Assembly (NCBI RefSeq): GCF_910592395.1 | Contig: NC_088315.1 | Coordinates: 16,911,808-16,975,807 of the forward strand | Length of the DNA: 64,000 bases | Direction: 5' to 3' | DNA from: Lineus longissimus | Taxonomy: Eukaryota > Nemertea > Pilidiophora > Heteronemertea > Lineidae | In this document: in pieces, positions 1-10,589 of the stretch | How the letters are laid out: the number at the start of each line of letters is the position of its first letter | How positions within the stretch are numbered: position 1 is the stretch's first letter | Position numbers and translations under genes: made by a program | The notes under the pieces: generated by a model | What the model saw: only the letters and a program-made list of their open reading frames with translations | Databases searched by the model: none | What the model was told of the DNA's origin: nothing

Positions 1-867
1 TAGATTCCGAGGAATTTGCATTTCTTTTACACGAGAAACACTTTTTGTGACCAAACAAATAAGTTTTAACTTGATATAACGTCTTATGGTACACAAGTCT
101 TATCTCCGTTAAGAATATTAATTTGCACACCTTTTCAAACTTTAGGACAATACCATGTTTTATATCCACCTTGCTTCAATAGATTTTCATCTCTTCAAGA
201 TACGATCAACTCGCCACGACTGCTGAAACAAAATTTAAAACGGGAAAAATCCGAATGTCAAAACTGGGAAAACAAAGACGAAGAGAGAACCACGTTGAAG
301 CTGCCAGAGCAAGAAAAGAAGATGTGACGTCCTTCGTCGCACGAAATACCTCTCTGTGGGCGCCCTCTCGATCGTGCCCTTAATTGTGTCACATTTATTA
401 CTAAGTAACTCGTCTAACTGATTAATCCATGTCGCTCTGAAGTCACAACACTGACAAAACGTAGGGAAATCCTCGCGAGTGTGGCTTTTCCAACGTTGCA
501 TACGATAAAGGAAAAATAACCCACTGAGTTATCCCAACATTGTATGTTATCAAGATCTTGCATCAGCTCGGACTGCTGGATGTCATGGCCCCCTGCGGTA
601 AGAATGCAGAGTGAAAGAAGTTGATTCTCAATGTGACCTTTCGAAAATGGCAACCTGCAATCGTGTGTTTGGACATGCAGTTGTATGTAGCCTTTGCATT
701 GTTTTCGACCCAACGGGCATTTAATTGAGAAGCTCACGGCAGCATTGAAAATGGTGATTGTCATGGTCGAGTGAAGTAGAAAATCTTGGGGCAGCAAATA
801 ATGATTACTCATCTCGTTATTTCGCGATTGCTTATCTCTCGGTTTATAATAAGCCAGCAAGAACAGG
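1..867. other. 3' flank of unit U7 (A-type spacer)
   Basis: Bases 1-595 match 63406-64000 almost base for base, with one roughly 10-base gap near 275. They match 6.1-6.9 kb and 20.6-21.4 kb less well; those copies carry a long G run where this one reads ccgaggaattt. On the minus strand an open frame of about 220 codons crosses 414-1082, overlapping the E6 candidate in another frame. The same frame breaks in the 21 kb copy by single-base differences, so I read it as a chance opening. No gene is called here. Confidence 0.6.
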
Positions 868-1050
868 TCAACCCCCAGTCTCGCTGTTGGAGAAAATGAC
901 AACGTTGGTTTCGACACGTGTGTCGAATGGATCCAGAATGACTTCCCAAAATAGTGTTGAATTGGGAAACAGATAATAACGGCGAAGAGGACGATGCTGG
1001 GCACGCTGAATGGATCTGATGTTGTAGCCCGCGATGCAGAGAGCGTTGGC
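868..1050 (-). CDS. Candidate terminal exon E6 of truncated unit U7
   Basis: Candidate last exon of the array gene. The minus strand reads a pyrimidine-rich stretch ending CTCGTGCAG followed by GCC, a good acceptor. After it the frame runs ANALCIAGYNI, then FPNSTLFWEVILDPFDTR, and stops shortly after SETGG. The acceptor is supported by U4, where an in-frame stop lies just upstream of it and so would be intronic. No domain is recognised; the content looks like beta strands of an extracellular protein. Differences between copies are not clearly biased to third positions, so coding status is uncertain. This copy has no exon 1 upstream, because that part of U7 is deleted at 2140/2141. Confidence 0.35.
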   Translation of the reverse strand, partial: ANALCIAGYNIRSIQRAQHRPLRRYYLFPNSTLFWEVILDPFDTRVETNVVIFSNSETGG

Positions 1051-1531
1051 CTGCACGAGAGGTGTTGACACAGATGGCTCACGACCGTAATGCTTGGAGG
1101 GATGTGGTGGCACAGTTTATGATAGAGAAATGTCGAGTTGCTGGAATGTGTGAGTCGAAATGCGAGTGGGGATTTCCACTCTCACTAAATATGCCCTGCT
1201 GGAAATTACCCTTTGACAAAGCCTTTTTATAATTTCATTGATTCCAATGTCTAAGGCTTATATCCACGTTTTATTCAAAATAGTGATACAATAACATGTT
1301 TCGTGCAAATTGAATGTGATAGTGTTCGTAATCAACATGATCAATACAGTTGGTGGGGTCAAATATCTGAGTTAACACTGGTGTCAGAGTTAACACCAGT
1401 ACAGTTTTAATGTGAACTGCTGCCAGAAAAAAAACATGGTCTTGGTAAACACCGAGCTAATACCGGATTAACACTGTGTTAATCTGGCGTTACTGACTGA
1501 GAGTTGCTAACACCGAAACGTTAAGTGTGCA
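1051..1531. other. Putative intron with GTTAAC-rich palindromic tract
   Basis: No open frame stands out. Bases 1370-1500 are dense in short inverted repeats built from GTTAACAC and GTGTTAA. The tract recurs at 10.2, 22.0 and 33.7 kb and is rearranged in the 10.28 kb copy. Confidence 0.5.
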
Positions 1532-1975
1532 GAGACAAGACCACAATTGATTTTTTAAGCCTTTTAGCAGTTAAATTGTCAATGTTTGACAGCGACGCAT
1601 CAAATACTGCGTGGGGTTGTGAATCTGAAATTTAGATTATGTTATTCCGGACAGTCGGGCAAGTAAATGGTGAAAAATAAACTGGTAGTTGACTACGGAA
1701 ATTTTTTGATAATCGACAAATTAGACAGACTTTGATATTTCCACTCTTTTCAGCCAACTGGCAGAAAAAAATCAAAACACGCCCCCTATTACACAATTAG
1801 CAAAATTCGAAATTAATTTTTTCATCAAATAATTTCCTTATATCTGTAGACTTGCCACAACAAATATTTTTTCAATACCTCTCCAAATATGTACTTGAGA
1901 GTTAAAAACATGCACTCGTCCAATTGATAGGCCTCGACCCTCCAACCTATGAATATTCATTAGTGGTCTTGTCTC
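1532..1975. mobile_element. 444-bp TIR element, TGCA target duplication
   Basis: Ends are inverted: GAGACAAGACCAC at the left, GTGGTCTTGTCTC at the right. TGCA flanks both sides (1528-1531 and 1976-1979). Units U5 (10.38 kb) and U4 (22.18 kb) show the empty site with one TGCA. There is no coding capacity. U3 has two copies of this sequence at the same site, so it is either a MITE or a solo terminal repeat of a small LTR-like element. Confidence 0.85.
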
Positions 1976-2140
1976 TGCATTAAAAGTTACCTGGAGGCCA
2001 CCATTACTGCTGCGAATCGAAAAGCACATGATCAGCGAGGCAACCTGCGCAAGTTGGAGCCTGGTCTCCTGTCAAAACCCCCTTGCGATTTACTATGGCA
2101 ATTACCAATGCGCAATACTCGCCAACAGGTGTGCAGGATC
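1976..2140. other. Remnant of unit interior ending at a deletion junction
   Basis: Matches the segment that precedes E5 in U3-U5 (for example 22188-22349). The match stops at 2140. The next base onward matches intergenic sequence found at 39861, so everything between, including E5 to exon 1 of this unit, is missing. Confidence 0.75.
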
Positions 2141-2506
2141 AGGACTGATATTCACCGCCGATAAGTATGGCATGCATAAATGGCTATATCCTCAAAATGG
2201 ATAGAGCAAATTGCATGGGGTTTTCTGTATTGTATAAATTGTTAGGTGTACTTTTGAAATCGTCTTACAGCAGGAAATGGCAAAATACCTGGAGTCATGG
2301 CCTTTAACTGAAAGATATATCGTCATAGTTATTGTCGCATTTTTATTGCAGTATGTTTGTTCTTCTTCTGGTTCATCAGTAAAAAAAAATTATTCTTACT
2401 GAACGTGTTTGATGATTTTCCAATTTCGTTTTAGCTCTCAGATAGTAGAAAAACGCCACGTGAGTACAGGCACGCCGAGATACGCTTTCACGTCACCCCG
2501 CTGTTA
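2141..2506. other. Intergenic spacer between U6 and U7
   Basis: Parallels 39865-40262 and parts of 27.6-27.9 kb, with a few indels. Nothing gene-like is seen. Confidence 0.5.
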
Positions 2507-2947
2507 AGCCTGCAGCACACTAGCCGCCAACTTCGGCGTTCACAGGCGTTTTTTGCCGCAAGAGCCCTGAACTCCTGAAAAATCCCTAGTCTGCTACGAA
2601 CGGCGTCGGCGAACGCGACTTGACGCCACTTGCCGCAACTAAACGCCAAATATCTAACATGTTTGATTTTTGACGCGTGTCGCCGCGTTTGAACACAAGA
2701 CGAAGCCAGGTGTGCTACGGATGGCCGCCTGACTTGGCGTCGGCGGCGAGGGTATGGCCAATTAGCTTGCGTCTTGATGTCACCTGATTTCAAAATGGCA
2801 GCCTAAAGTGGCGGAAAAGATGCTACTGGACGCCGATTCTGGGCAGGTGTGCTCTGACCGGGATCCACTGGCCGCCAACTTTGGCGTCGTGAGGCGTCAG
2901 CTGAACGCTTCTTGTCGCCGAAGTTGGCGGCTAGTGTGCTGCGGGCT
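2507..2947. mobile_element. GC-rich Harbinger-type MITE, TTA duplication
   Basis: Inverted ends: the left reads AGCCTGCAGCACACTAGCCG and the right is its near-complement. TTA flanks both sides (2504-2506, 2948-2950). Unit U4's spacer keeps the empty site at 31600-31602. A 3-bp TTA duplication is typical of PIF/Harbinger elements. The 441-bp body is much richer in G+C than its surroundings and has open frames on both strands, which I attribute to composition. Confidence 0.85.
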
Positions 2948-3064
2948 TTACGACGCAACGTCATTTCCATTTATCGTCGGCGTTGTGGAGTAATGAAGCG
3001 CCATCAGTGTGACGTTGGAAAAATCGATATCAGCACCATGGCGTCAAGGGGTAGGTCTTAGTTA

Positions 3065-3213
3065 CTATAGATCCATGCACTTGATTGGGATCAACGTTTA
3101 CATAACGTGGTGTTGATCGTCATCACGTCACCGTGCATTTTTATATTAGTATGACGTGATGTGACGCGAAGTCTTCGTAAACGTTGTTCCCAATCAAGTG
3201 CATCGATTTATAG
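3065..3213. mobile_element. 149-bp foldback MITE
   Basis: Arms share ATGCACTTGATTGGGA followed by CAACGTTTAC, facing each other. An identical-length copy sits at 41358-41506. The target duplication is not clear. Confidence 0.65.
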
Positions 3214-3296
3214 TGCATCGTTCCAAGTGGAAAGATGTGATGCGTGGAGAGTTAATTCGGGTCAAATCGGAGTCAACATTTGAAAAGCGCGATAAT

Positions 3297-3652
3297 AGCA
3301 TGCCGCGAAGTTACTATTTATAGCTCACAAGATCATTTGCATAAGATATTGATGACGTTTTAGTCACGTGACAGGCGTACATCGACACTTATTTCTACGC
3401 ATTTGAGCTCATTCCAAAGTAAATGTTCTTTGACCTTGCATTGTTTTTAGCATGAATGATACCATAGAGTCAGAGAGAGAAATATTCAGAACAATTATGT
3501 AGTATTTCCAACACTCGGACATGTGCCAGATTGAATCTAACTGCCCAAGTCAGAAAGCCTGAATCCATTACGAAACCGCATTTTGTCCGACATTGCCTGT
3601 AATTCAGCGATGGGGAAATAGAGGGCAGCAGCTGCAGTGACGTCATCTTGCT
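3297..3652. mobile_element. 356-bp TIR element, AT duplication, right end damaged
   Basis: Left end AGCATGCCGCGAAG. The right end is shortened to CTTGCT, where the sister copy at 41952 keeps TTCGCGGAATGCT. AT flanks both ends. The paralogous empty site is at 31.82 kb (gataattccg). It has no coding capacity. Confidence 0.8.
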
Positions 3653-4572
3653 ATTCAGTCAGATTTGTAAATGTTTCCTTTTTTGTGCATTTTTTTTATG
3701 GAAACTACTTATGTAGAATAGGAGGTGACTGGGCAGGCGACCGCTGGGTAATATTGCCCTAAATAATGCCAGTGGTCATTTAAAGATACTTGACGTTTTA
3801 TCCAACTTGCTTCAATAGGTTTTCATCACTTGAAAATGCGATGAACTCACCACGACTGTTGACACAAGAACCTGAAACGGGTAACATGCCCTTTTATTAT
3901 CGCAAAACGGAAAAAGAATATTTTTGCCAATTCCGCGAGGAGGTTTTTCTTGCGAAAGTCTTTCGCCGCGAAAATCTCCATGTCATTGTTGGCTTGTTGC
4001 CATGCACCCAGCTAGGCCCTATAATGTAGATCTCAGCAAATACTCAACCATAAAGAGGTGATTATTTGGAGACTGCGTATACTCCCTGCAATAAGCACAT
4101 ATCATAACTACAACTGACAAACACACAAATTATTATCAAAAGGTGTATACATCGAAAGCATTTTCTGTGGTTTTATTTATTTAACTCTGTTTCTCATCAA
4201 TTTCAAGGGAATACCGGGAACTCATCCACCCAACGCCGAAAACCAACTCTGCCTCTCCAAAAACGTCGACCAAACAGTACCCGTACTTCTGTTGTTTTTT
4301 TCTTATCTGGTAAGTTAACGCTTGTATACAGATAGAAAATATCGGAGCTAAAGGTCCGTCCTCGTGCGTTTATCCATAGTTAATCGTGTGGGGTAAATGT
4401 ATTCAGCCAATTAATGAGCACTCCCCAACCGGAATTTGCAGACGACGTTCCCGTTGTCCAATTTCATGCAAGTGCATTTCATCGTGTTTTTCAATAGGCA
4501 TAGAAATAGGTACATATACATGTACCACTTTTTGGGTTTTCCCCATTAATTTCGCTATGAGTAATGATTGCG
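3653..4572. other. A'-type spacer, 3' side of unit U6
   Basis: Recurs at 31.9-33.2, 42.0-43.0 and 54.4-55.2 kb and is related to the A-type spacer. On the minus strand AATAAA-like sequences occur near 3892 and 4175, downstream of the E6 stop, and could be polyadenylation signals. No gene is seen. Confidence 0.45.
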
Positions 4573-4788
4573 CTAAATACAGTAAGCCAAGGACAGGTCA
4601 ATCCCCCAGTCGACAGTCTCGTTGTTGTCGAAAAGGACTTCGTTGGTTTTGACACTTGTGACGAATGGATCCAGAATGAATTCCCAAAATAGTGTTGAAG
4701 TGGGAAACAGATAATAACGGCGAAGAGGACCATGCTGGGCACGCTGAATGGATGTGATGTTGTAGTCCACGATGCAGAGAGCGTTGGC
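4573..4788 (-). CDS. Candidate terminal exon E6 of unit U6
   Basis: Same acceptor as in U7. The frame has ANALCIVDYNITSIQRAQ and ends later than in U7, with a tail reading ETVDWGIDLSLAYCI before the stop. This longer tail is shared with U2, so the two are sister copies. The unit has only a fragment of exon 1 upstream, so this copy is unlikely to be expressed as a normal protein. Confidence 0.35.
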   Translation of the reverse strand, partial: ANALCIVDYNITSIQRAQHGPLRRYYLFPTSTLFWEFILDPFVTSVKTNEVLFDNNETVDWGIDLSLAYCI

Positions 4789-5070
4789 CTGCACGAGAGG
4801 TGTTGACACAGGTGACTCACGACCGTAATACTTGGAGGGATGTGGTGGCACAGTTGACATAGAAATGTCAAGTTGCTGGAGTGTGTGAGTCGAAATGCAA
4901 GTGGGAATTTTCACTCTCACTAAATATGCGCTGCTGGAAATAACCCTTTGACAAAGCCTTTTTATAATTGCATTGATTCCAATGTCTATAGGCTTATATC
5001 AACAATAACACGTTTCGTGAAAATGAAACTCAATAGCGTTCATAATCAATACAGTGTAATATTCTAACCA

Positions 5071-5190
5071 CGAATATCGATCTCCAACTATATTATCATC
5101 AACGTTAAACCTGTCGAATGGCCAACACCACAAACTGGAGCTCGCCCCAGATACTATTTCAAGTGAAATCGTTGCCAATGTCAACGCCTT
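5071..5190 (-). pseudogene. Truncated LamG-type exon 1 of unit U6
   Basis: The first 40 codons of exon 1 are recognisable (ALTLATISLEIVSGASSS, then LWCWPFDRFNVDD). The initiator ATG is AAG (5190-5188). Homology ends abruptly near 5071, where the sequence changes to spacer that elsewhere (43480) lies next to E6. The rest of exon 1 and all internal exon candidates are deleted, so the copy is dead. Confidence 0.85.
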
Positions 5191-6911
5191 TACAGTTGAG
5201 TACTTCAATCCCTCACGTGATTTTCAAGCTTGGAGTTTCTTAAAGGGTCGTTAATGGGGGTCGACTCCATTTTTGCAAAGCTGCGCACAAATTGATCGTA
5301 GATGCAGTTATCACTTCCATACAAGTGTAACCACACACAGGAAAACATGTAGAACTAGGGCTGATTCAGGCCGGTAGTAGTTAAACATTGCAAATGGCGA
5401 ATTATTAATGGTTGATGGCGGATTGAATTGGTGACTTTTATTGGCGAGTTTTCTAAGTTTTTCAAAGGTGCGAAAATAACATTTTCCAAAACCCACTCTT
5501 ACCAATCTCACCTTACCGCGTGAGTACAGTCTGACAGGTCTTATAACACGGCGGCAGTAGACTTCCCCTCGAAAGGGGATACCAATTTCTATAAGTATTA
5601 TTATTGAAATTAGCAAAAGAGCAAAGGTTCGCACACAACTTGATGAGAGCGTTGAATTATTTATAAGTGCAGCGTGTGTATTAGTGAGTAAGAGTGTCGC
5701 TTGCGGACACTGTCAGCTTTTTGTATCAAATACGCTGGCCTGTTCACCGGCATGGGCCGTTTAACTTAATCGGGAACATCCGATAATAGTGCCTAGGGAG
5801 AACTCTGGTGTAACAGTTGGTACTTTAAAATCAATTCTAGGTCTTCTGTGCAGGTTGGTCGAGTCCCTGAGAGTGGATATTGGAAACTGTAGTTTTCGCG
5901 CATTTTAAAACTCGCCATCCGCCGTTTTCGTTCGCCATTCGCCATGTTCTTTTACTACTCGATTCAGGCGATGACCCTGTGTAAAGGGAATGGACGTCCT
6001 TGGACTGCAGTACCCCATACAATAGCTGTGTATTGTCATCGAATGTGGTTAATGGTTTGGTTAGGGAAAGCTACATAATCTTCAACAAAGGAACTCGGCA
6101 ACTCTATTCACTTTAACAAAAGGACCGGACTTAGATTCCGGGGGGGGGGGGGGGGGGGCTTGCGCTTCATTAACACCGGCCGGTACAGCACGAGAAACAC
6201 TTGTTGTGACCAAACAAATAATTTTTAACTTGATTTAGCGTCTTATGGTACACAAGTCTTATATCCGTCATGAATACTAATTTTCACGCCTTTTCAAACT
6301 TTTGGACAATGCCATGTTTTATACCCACCTTGCTTCAATAGATTTTCATCACTTCATGATACGACTGCTGACACAAAAATATTGAGAACTGGGTAAAATC
6401 CAAATGCCGAAATTTGGGGAAAAAGGGAAAACAAAGACGAAGAGAGAACCACGTTGAAGCTGCCAGAGCAAGAAAAAAAAGATGTGACGTCATTCGTCGC
6501 ATGAAATACCTCTTTGGGTGCCCTCTCGATCGTACCCTTACCTGTGTCACTTTTAATACTAAGTAACTCGTCTAATTGATTAATCCATGTCACTCTGAAG
6601 CCACAACACTGACAAAACATTGGAAATCCTCGCGAGTGTGGCTTAACCAACGTTGCATACGATAAAGGAAAAATAACCCCACTGAGTTATCCCAACACTG
6701 TATGTTATCATGATCTTGCATCATCTCCGACTGCTGGGTGTCATGGCCCCTGCGGTAAGAATGCAGAGTGAAATAAGTTGATTCTCAATGTGTTCTTTTC
6801 GAAAATGGCAACCTGCAATCGTGTGTTTGGACATACAGTTGCATGTAGCCTTTGCATTGTCTTCGACCCAACGGGTATTAAATTGAGAAGCTCACGGCAG
6901 CATTGAAAATG
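5191..6911. other. 5' flank of U6 and A-type spacer of U5
   Basis: The segment upstream of exon 1 (5191-6125) recurs upstream of U1 and U5. It contains about 95 bases not in the others (near 5520-5620). A run of 19 G lies at 6140-6158. The A spacer continues to the foldback insertion at 6912. On the minus strand 5311-5634 is open, with U1 similar, but the frame is not kept in all copies. Confidence 0.5.
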
Positions 6912-8060
6912 TATGGGCGGTTATTACCGCAAATAAAGACAAACCAAAGCAAAGACACTTGTGTAGCATATCAAGGACACGTAGATTGATACTCCTATGT
7001 GTGCCACATCAAAGACATCTGGACCATACACCACGTCAAAGATAACGATGCGAAGTCAACAGGCGGCGCCACTGTAGATAGCTGGCGGCCGTATGCCTGT
7101 TGACGTTGTTGTTATTCGCCACCTCTCTCCCCATTATTCCAACAACTTGTTGAAGGAGGTTGACACAGTTTTCTAACTTATCTCTATCCATGGTTATGAT
7201 ATACTAGTATGATTGATGATGTTGAAAAGAAAGGGGATCTCAAAGTACGACAGTCTACTACGAATAGATGCAATAGTGACATAACAACACATGTGCATTT
7301 TCCCGCTAGTCGCTTATATCAACAAAAACCTGAAGTTGTCGATGTCGTTTTTAAACATAACATTACATAACATAACATAATTTATTTCTCTCCAAAAAAA
7401 ACCTTTCGGGAATAAGAGGTTACATGATTTAACATTTACATATGGTGGACCAAGCTGATTCTTTACAAAAACTATGAATATTGTCTAAGTTTACCCGGGA
7501 ACATTTAGTCATAATGCGATGGAAAAATTCATGATAAAAAACCTGAGGTAATTCTTTTAAGTTTGGAAACAACCTTACTCGCATGTGACGGAAATACGGA
7601 CACGTAATAAAATAATGAAGTTCGTCTCTTACACAAACCTGGTCACAAAGACCACAAATATTTTCAGCAGTCTCATTTCTATACATTCTGGTTACTGTTT
7701 CTGGGAATTTTATAGATCCAGTACGAAATTTACAAATACTGACCGTTTGATATAATGGTAATTTTTTAACATAGGGCTCCATATTCAGGTTTTGTTTAAA
7801 CATTCTATAAATTGTACATCTGAAATCGTTATTTACCTCGTTTCTCCATTGATAGTTGTTCACACTGGTCTCTCATTATCTGTTCAACTACAATTTTCAG
7901 TTCTCGTAGGGACAAAACCTCGGGAGTATACCAAATTTGAGTGAGGCCACAGCTGTCTAGAACAGTTTTCACACTTTTACACCAGCCTTGGTTCAAATAA
8001 CCCTTGTCTAAATGCTCCCTAGTTATGTTATAAAAGATATAAGCCCATTTATCTGTTTTT

Positions 8061-8092
8061 ATGGTTCCTGGTTCTTTCAGAACAGGAACCAT
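8061..8092. repeat. 32-base hairpin inside the LINE fragment
   Basis: ATGGTTCCTG pairs with CAGGAACCAT, and TTCT with AGAA, around a short loop with one bulged G. It marks the edge of the interrupting microsatellite segment. Confidence 0.6.
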
Positions 8093-8109
8093 ATTGTGTT
8101 TGGTCATGG

Positions 8110-8213
8110 TGTCTGTCTGTGTGTGTGTGTGTGTGTCTGTGTGTCTGTGTGTCTGTGTGTCTGTGTGTCTGTGTGTCTGTGTGTCTGTGTGTCTGTGTGT
8201 CTGTGTGTCTGTC
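8110..8213. repeat. (TGTC)(TG)n compound microsatellite
   Basis: About 104 bases of TG runs, then TGTGTGTC repeated about ten times. The following 8214-8530 holds two diverged copies of a roughly 135-base unit (compare 8245-8350 with 8400-8520). Confidence 0.9.
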
Positions 8214-9705
8214 CAGTCTTATGACTGTCACAGCTCAGTTAAAATGAGGGTTAGAGGTCTAGAAACAGTTCCTACCCCTAGGTTTGTGGACACTAGCAAT
8301 CTAATGAGCCCATCATTGTCAACTTACGACACGGGGATCATGGTGAAATTGACATTTTGAGATGTGAGATTTTGTCTGTCACACTTTTCAGATGCGAATA
8401 TCTCTGTCCCTATTCAAGTTAGAAGTTTGGAAACAAGGTCTACCCTAGGTTATTGATGTGCCTGATTTCAATGAGTGCATCAAATTCAATCTCAGTTATC
8501 AGGGTCATGGTGATATTGCCCTGATATGGTCTATTCGAATCAAAAACTGATGTCGATAAAACAGTTCCGCATCGTGCCACACCGTTTTCAGTGTGAACAC
8601 TTAATACGAATTAAGGTTTAAATTCAATTCGAATTAAAACTAGTGTCAACAGAACTTTATTTCAACATTCAGCACATCGGGAACCATCAGACATTTACAA
8701 TGTCATCTTGTTCTAATTCTGAGTCTGTTCCAAAAAGGTAACATTTGCACGGCTATGTGAATCTTCAAAGAGTATCGCCCAAGTTCTCCCATTACCATTA
8801 CTGTAAGAGTTCTTAACGGTAATCGTAGCAAATATTTGCAAAATTTAACTTGTACACGATCCAGCAACTCGGTGTTTTGGTTACCCCACACCTCACTACC
8901 ATATAGCAAAACTGGTGTGACTACTTCGTCAAATATGTCTAGACTCAATTCGACCGTAAGAGAAAGTCTTCTTTCTACACGCTCTCAGTACACCAAACAT
9001 GGCTTTCATACCTTTATTATATCTATCTTTTATTGCCCTCGCAAAATTTCCATTATATGAGAATGTTACGCCTAAGTATGTGAAATGATCTACCAACTCG
9101 ACCCTACCCCCATTATATCTAAATTCCGGTATATTTACTCTTAGCTTTCCCCGAGAAAAAATCATTTCCTTGGTTTCTTAATATTTACGATCAGATGCCA
9201 CTCCTCACAGTAATCGTGCAATAAGTTCAGGGCGTTTTGTAACTCGTTAGGATCATCTGCCATAAGAATCATATCGTCCGCATACAATAATATTGCCAGC
9301 TCCAAAAAAATCTCCAAGTTGTCTAAAAACTCACATCGGCTATTGACATGTAAATCAGAAGGACCATTACTTTTCCCAAGACGGTGGCGCCGCCTGTTGA
9401 CTTCGCATCGTTATCTTTGACGTGGGGTATGGTCCAGAGAGGTATGCTGTATCAAACAAAAACAAAACATGCATTCCAGATGTCTTTGATGTGGCACCCA
9501 TAGGAGTATCAATCTACGTGTCCTTGATATGTACACAAGTGTCTTTGCTTTGGTTTGTCTTTATTTGCGGTAATAACCGCCCATAAAAATGGTGATTGTC
9601 ATGATCGAGTGAAGTAGAAAATATTGGCGCAGAAAATAATGATTACTCCTCTCGCTATTTCGCGATTGCTCATCTCGCGGTTTATAATAAGCCAGTAAGA
9701 ACAGG

Positions 9706-9888
9706 TCATTCCCCAGTCTCGCTGTTGGCGAAAATGACAACGTTGGTTTCGACACGTGTGTCGAATGGATCCAGAATGACTTCCCAAAATAGTGTTGAAT
9801 TGGGAAACAGATAATAACGGCCAAAAGGATGATGCTGGACACGCTGAATGGATGTGATTTTGTAGCCCGCGATGCAGAGCGCGTTGGC
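9706..9888 (-). CDS. Candidate terminal exon E6 of unit U5
   Basis: Open from the CTCGTGCAG acceptor to a stop after SETGE. Relative to U7 it has substitutions such as GYKITSIQRVQHHPFGRYY, mostly amino-acid changing, which does not favour strong constraint. It lies just downstream of the foldback element on the minus-strand reading. Confidence 0.35.
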   Translation of the reverse strand, partial: ANALCIAGYKITSIQRVQHHPFGRYYLFPNSTLFWEVILDPFDTRVETNVVIFANSETGE

Positions 9889-10280
9889 CTGCACGAGTGG
9901 TGATGACACAGATGGCTCACGACCGTAATGCTTGGAGGGATGTGGTGGCACAGTTGATATGATATAGAAATGTCGAGTTGCTGGAATGTGTGAGTCGAAA
10001 TGCAAGTGGGGATTTCCACTCTCACTAAATATGCCCTGCTGGAAATTACCCTTTGACAAAGCCTTTTTATAATTTCATTGATTCCAATGTCTATAGGCTT
10101 ATATCCACGTTTTATTCAAAATAGTGAAACAAACATGTTTCGTGCAAATTTAATTTAATAGTGTTCGTAATCAACATGATCAATACAGTTGGTGAGGTCA
10201 AATATCTGAGTTAACACTTGTGTCAGAGTTAACACCAGTACAGTTTTAATGTGAACTGCTGCCAGAAAAAAAACTTGGTC

Positions 10281-10332
10281 TTAACACAGTGTTAATCCAG
10301 TATTGGTTCGGTGTTTACCAACACTGTGTTAA
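10281..10332. other. Micro-inversion in the GTTAAC tract
   Basis: In U3, U4 and U7 this tract reads ttggtaaacaccgag and on to ccggattaa. Here about 30 bases are in reverse complement, framed by perfect 11-base arms TTAACACAGTG (10281-10291) and CACTGTGTTAA (10322-10332). The left arm is absent from the other copies. Confidence 0.85.
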
Positions 10333-10589
10333 CCTAGCGTTACTGACTGAGAGTTGCTAACACCGAAACGTTCAGTGTGCATTAAAGGTTACCTGGAGGA
10401 CACCATTACTGCTGCGAATCGAAAAGCACATGATCAGCGAGGCAACCTGCGCAAGTTGGAGCCTGGTCTCCTGTCAAAACCCCCTTGCGATTTACTATGG
10501 CAATTACCAATGCGCAATACTCGCCAACAGGTGTGCAGGATCATAAGCTTCTCGGACCCGTGTGCCATGTGTTACTGAAATGTTAGAGT

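Larger units (their letters stand above)
7356..9310 (-). pseudogene. 5'-truncated non-LTR retrotransposon (reverse transcriptase)
   Basis: On the minus strand the catalytic LLYADDMILMADD lies at about 9290-9250, followed by the thumb region (VELVDHFTYLGVTFSYNGNF; FDEVVTPVLLYGSEVWG). Nearer the 3' end comes a Cys/His motif, ICGLC then DELHYFITCPYFRHMR, usual in LINE ORF2 C-termini. The 3' end is a short ATGTT-type repeat at 7356-7382. The finger domain and endonuclease are missing, frames shift near 9180 and 7850, and unrelated sequence with a microsatellite interrupts the body at about 8093-8650. It cannot be functional. Confidence 0.9.
6912..9585. mobile_element. 2.7-kb foldback DNA transposon carrying a LINE fragment
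   Basis: Left end TATGGGCGGTTATTACCGC is repeated in inverted orientation at the right end. The arms stay similar for about 165 bases, into the motif GGCGGCGCCAC; the right arm has roughly 40 extra bases. The 6-bp duplication AAAATG lies at 6906-6911 and 9586-9591. The uninterrupted site is present at about 745-755 and 21395-21405. No transposase of its own is seen; the interior is a retrotransposon fragment. Confidence 0.85.

Noticed and set aside
1532-1975. Classical LTR beginning TG and ending CA
   Set aside because: TGCA is the target duplication; the repeat itself begins GAGACAAG and no primer-binding site or polypurine tract is present in the paired copy.
2488-2993. Arg/Cys-rich frames on both strands
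   Set aside because: They lie within the GC-rich TTA-flanked MITE and mirror its inverted repeats.
8012-8360. Open frames rich in Val/Cys or Asp/Thr/His repeats
   Set aside because: They are read-throughs of the TG/TGTC microsatellite in several frames at once.
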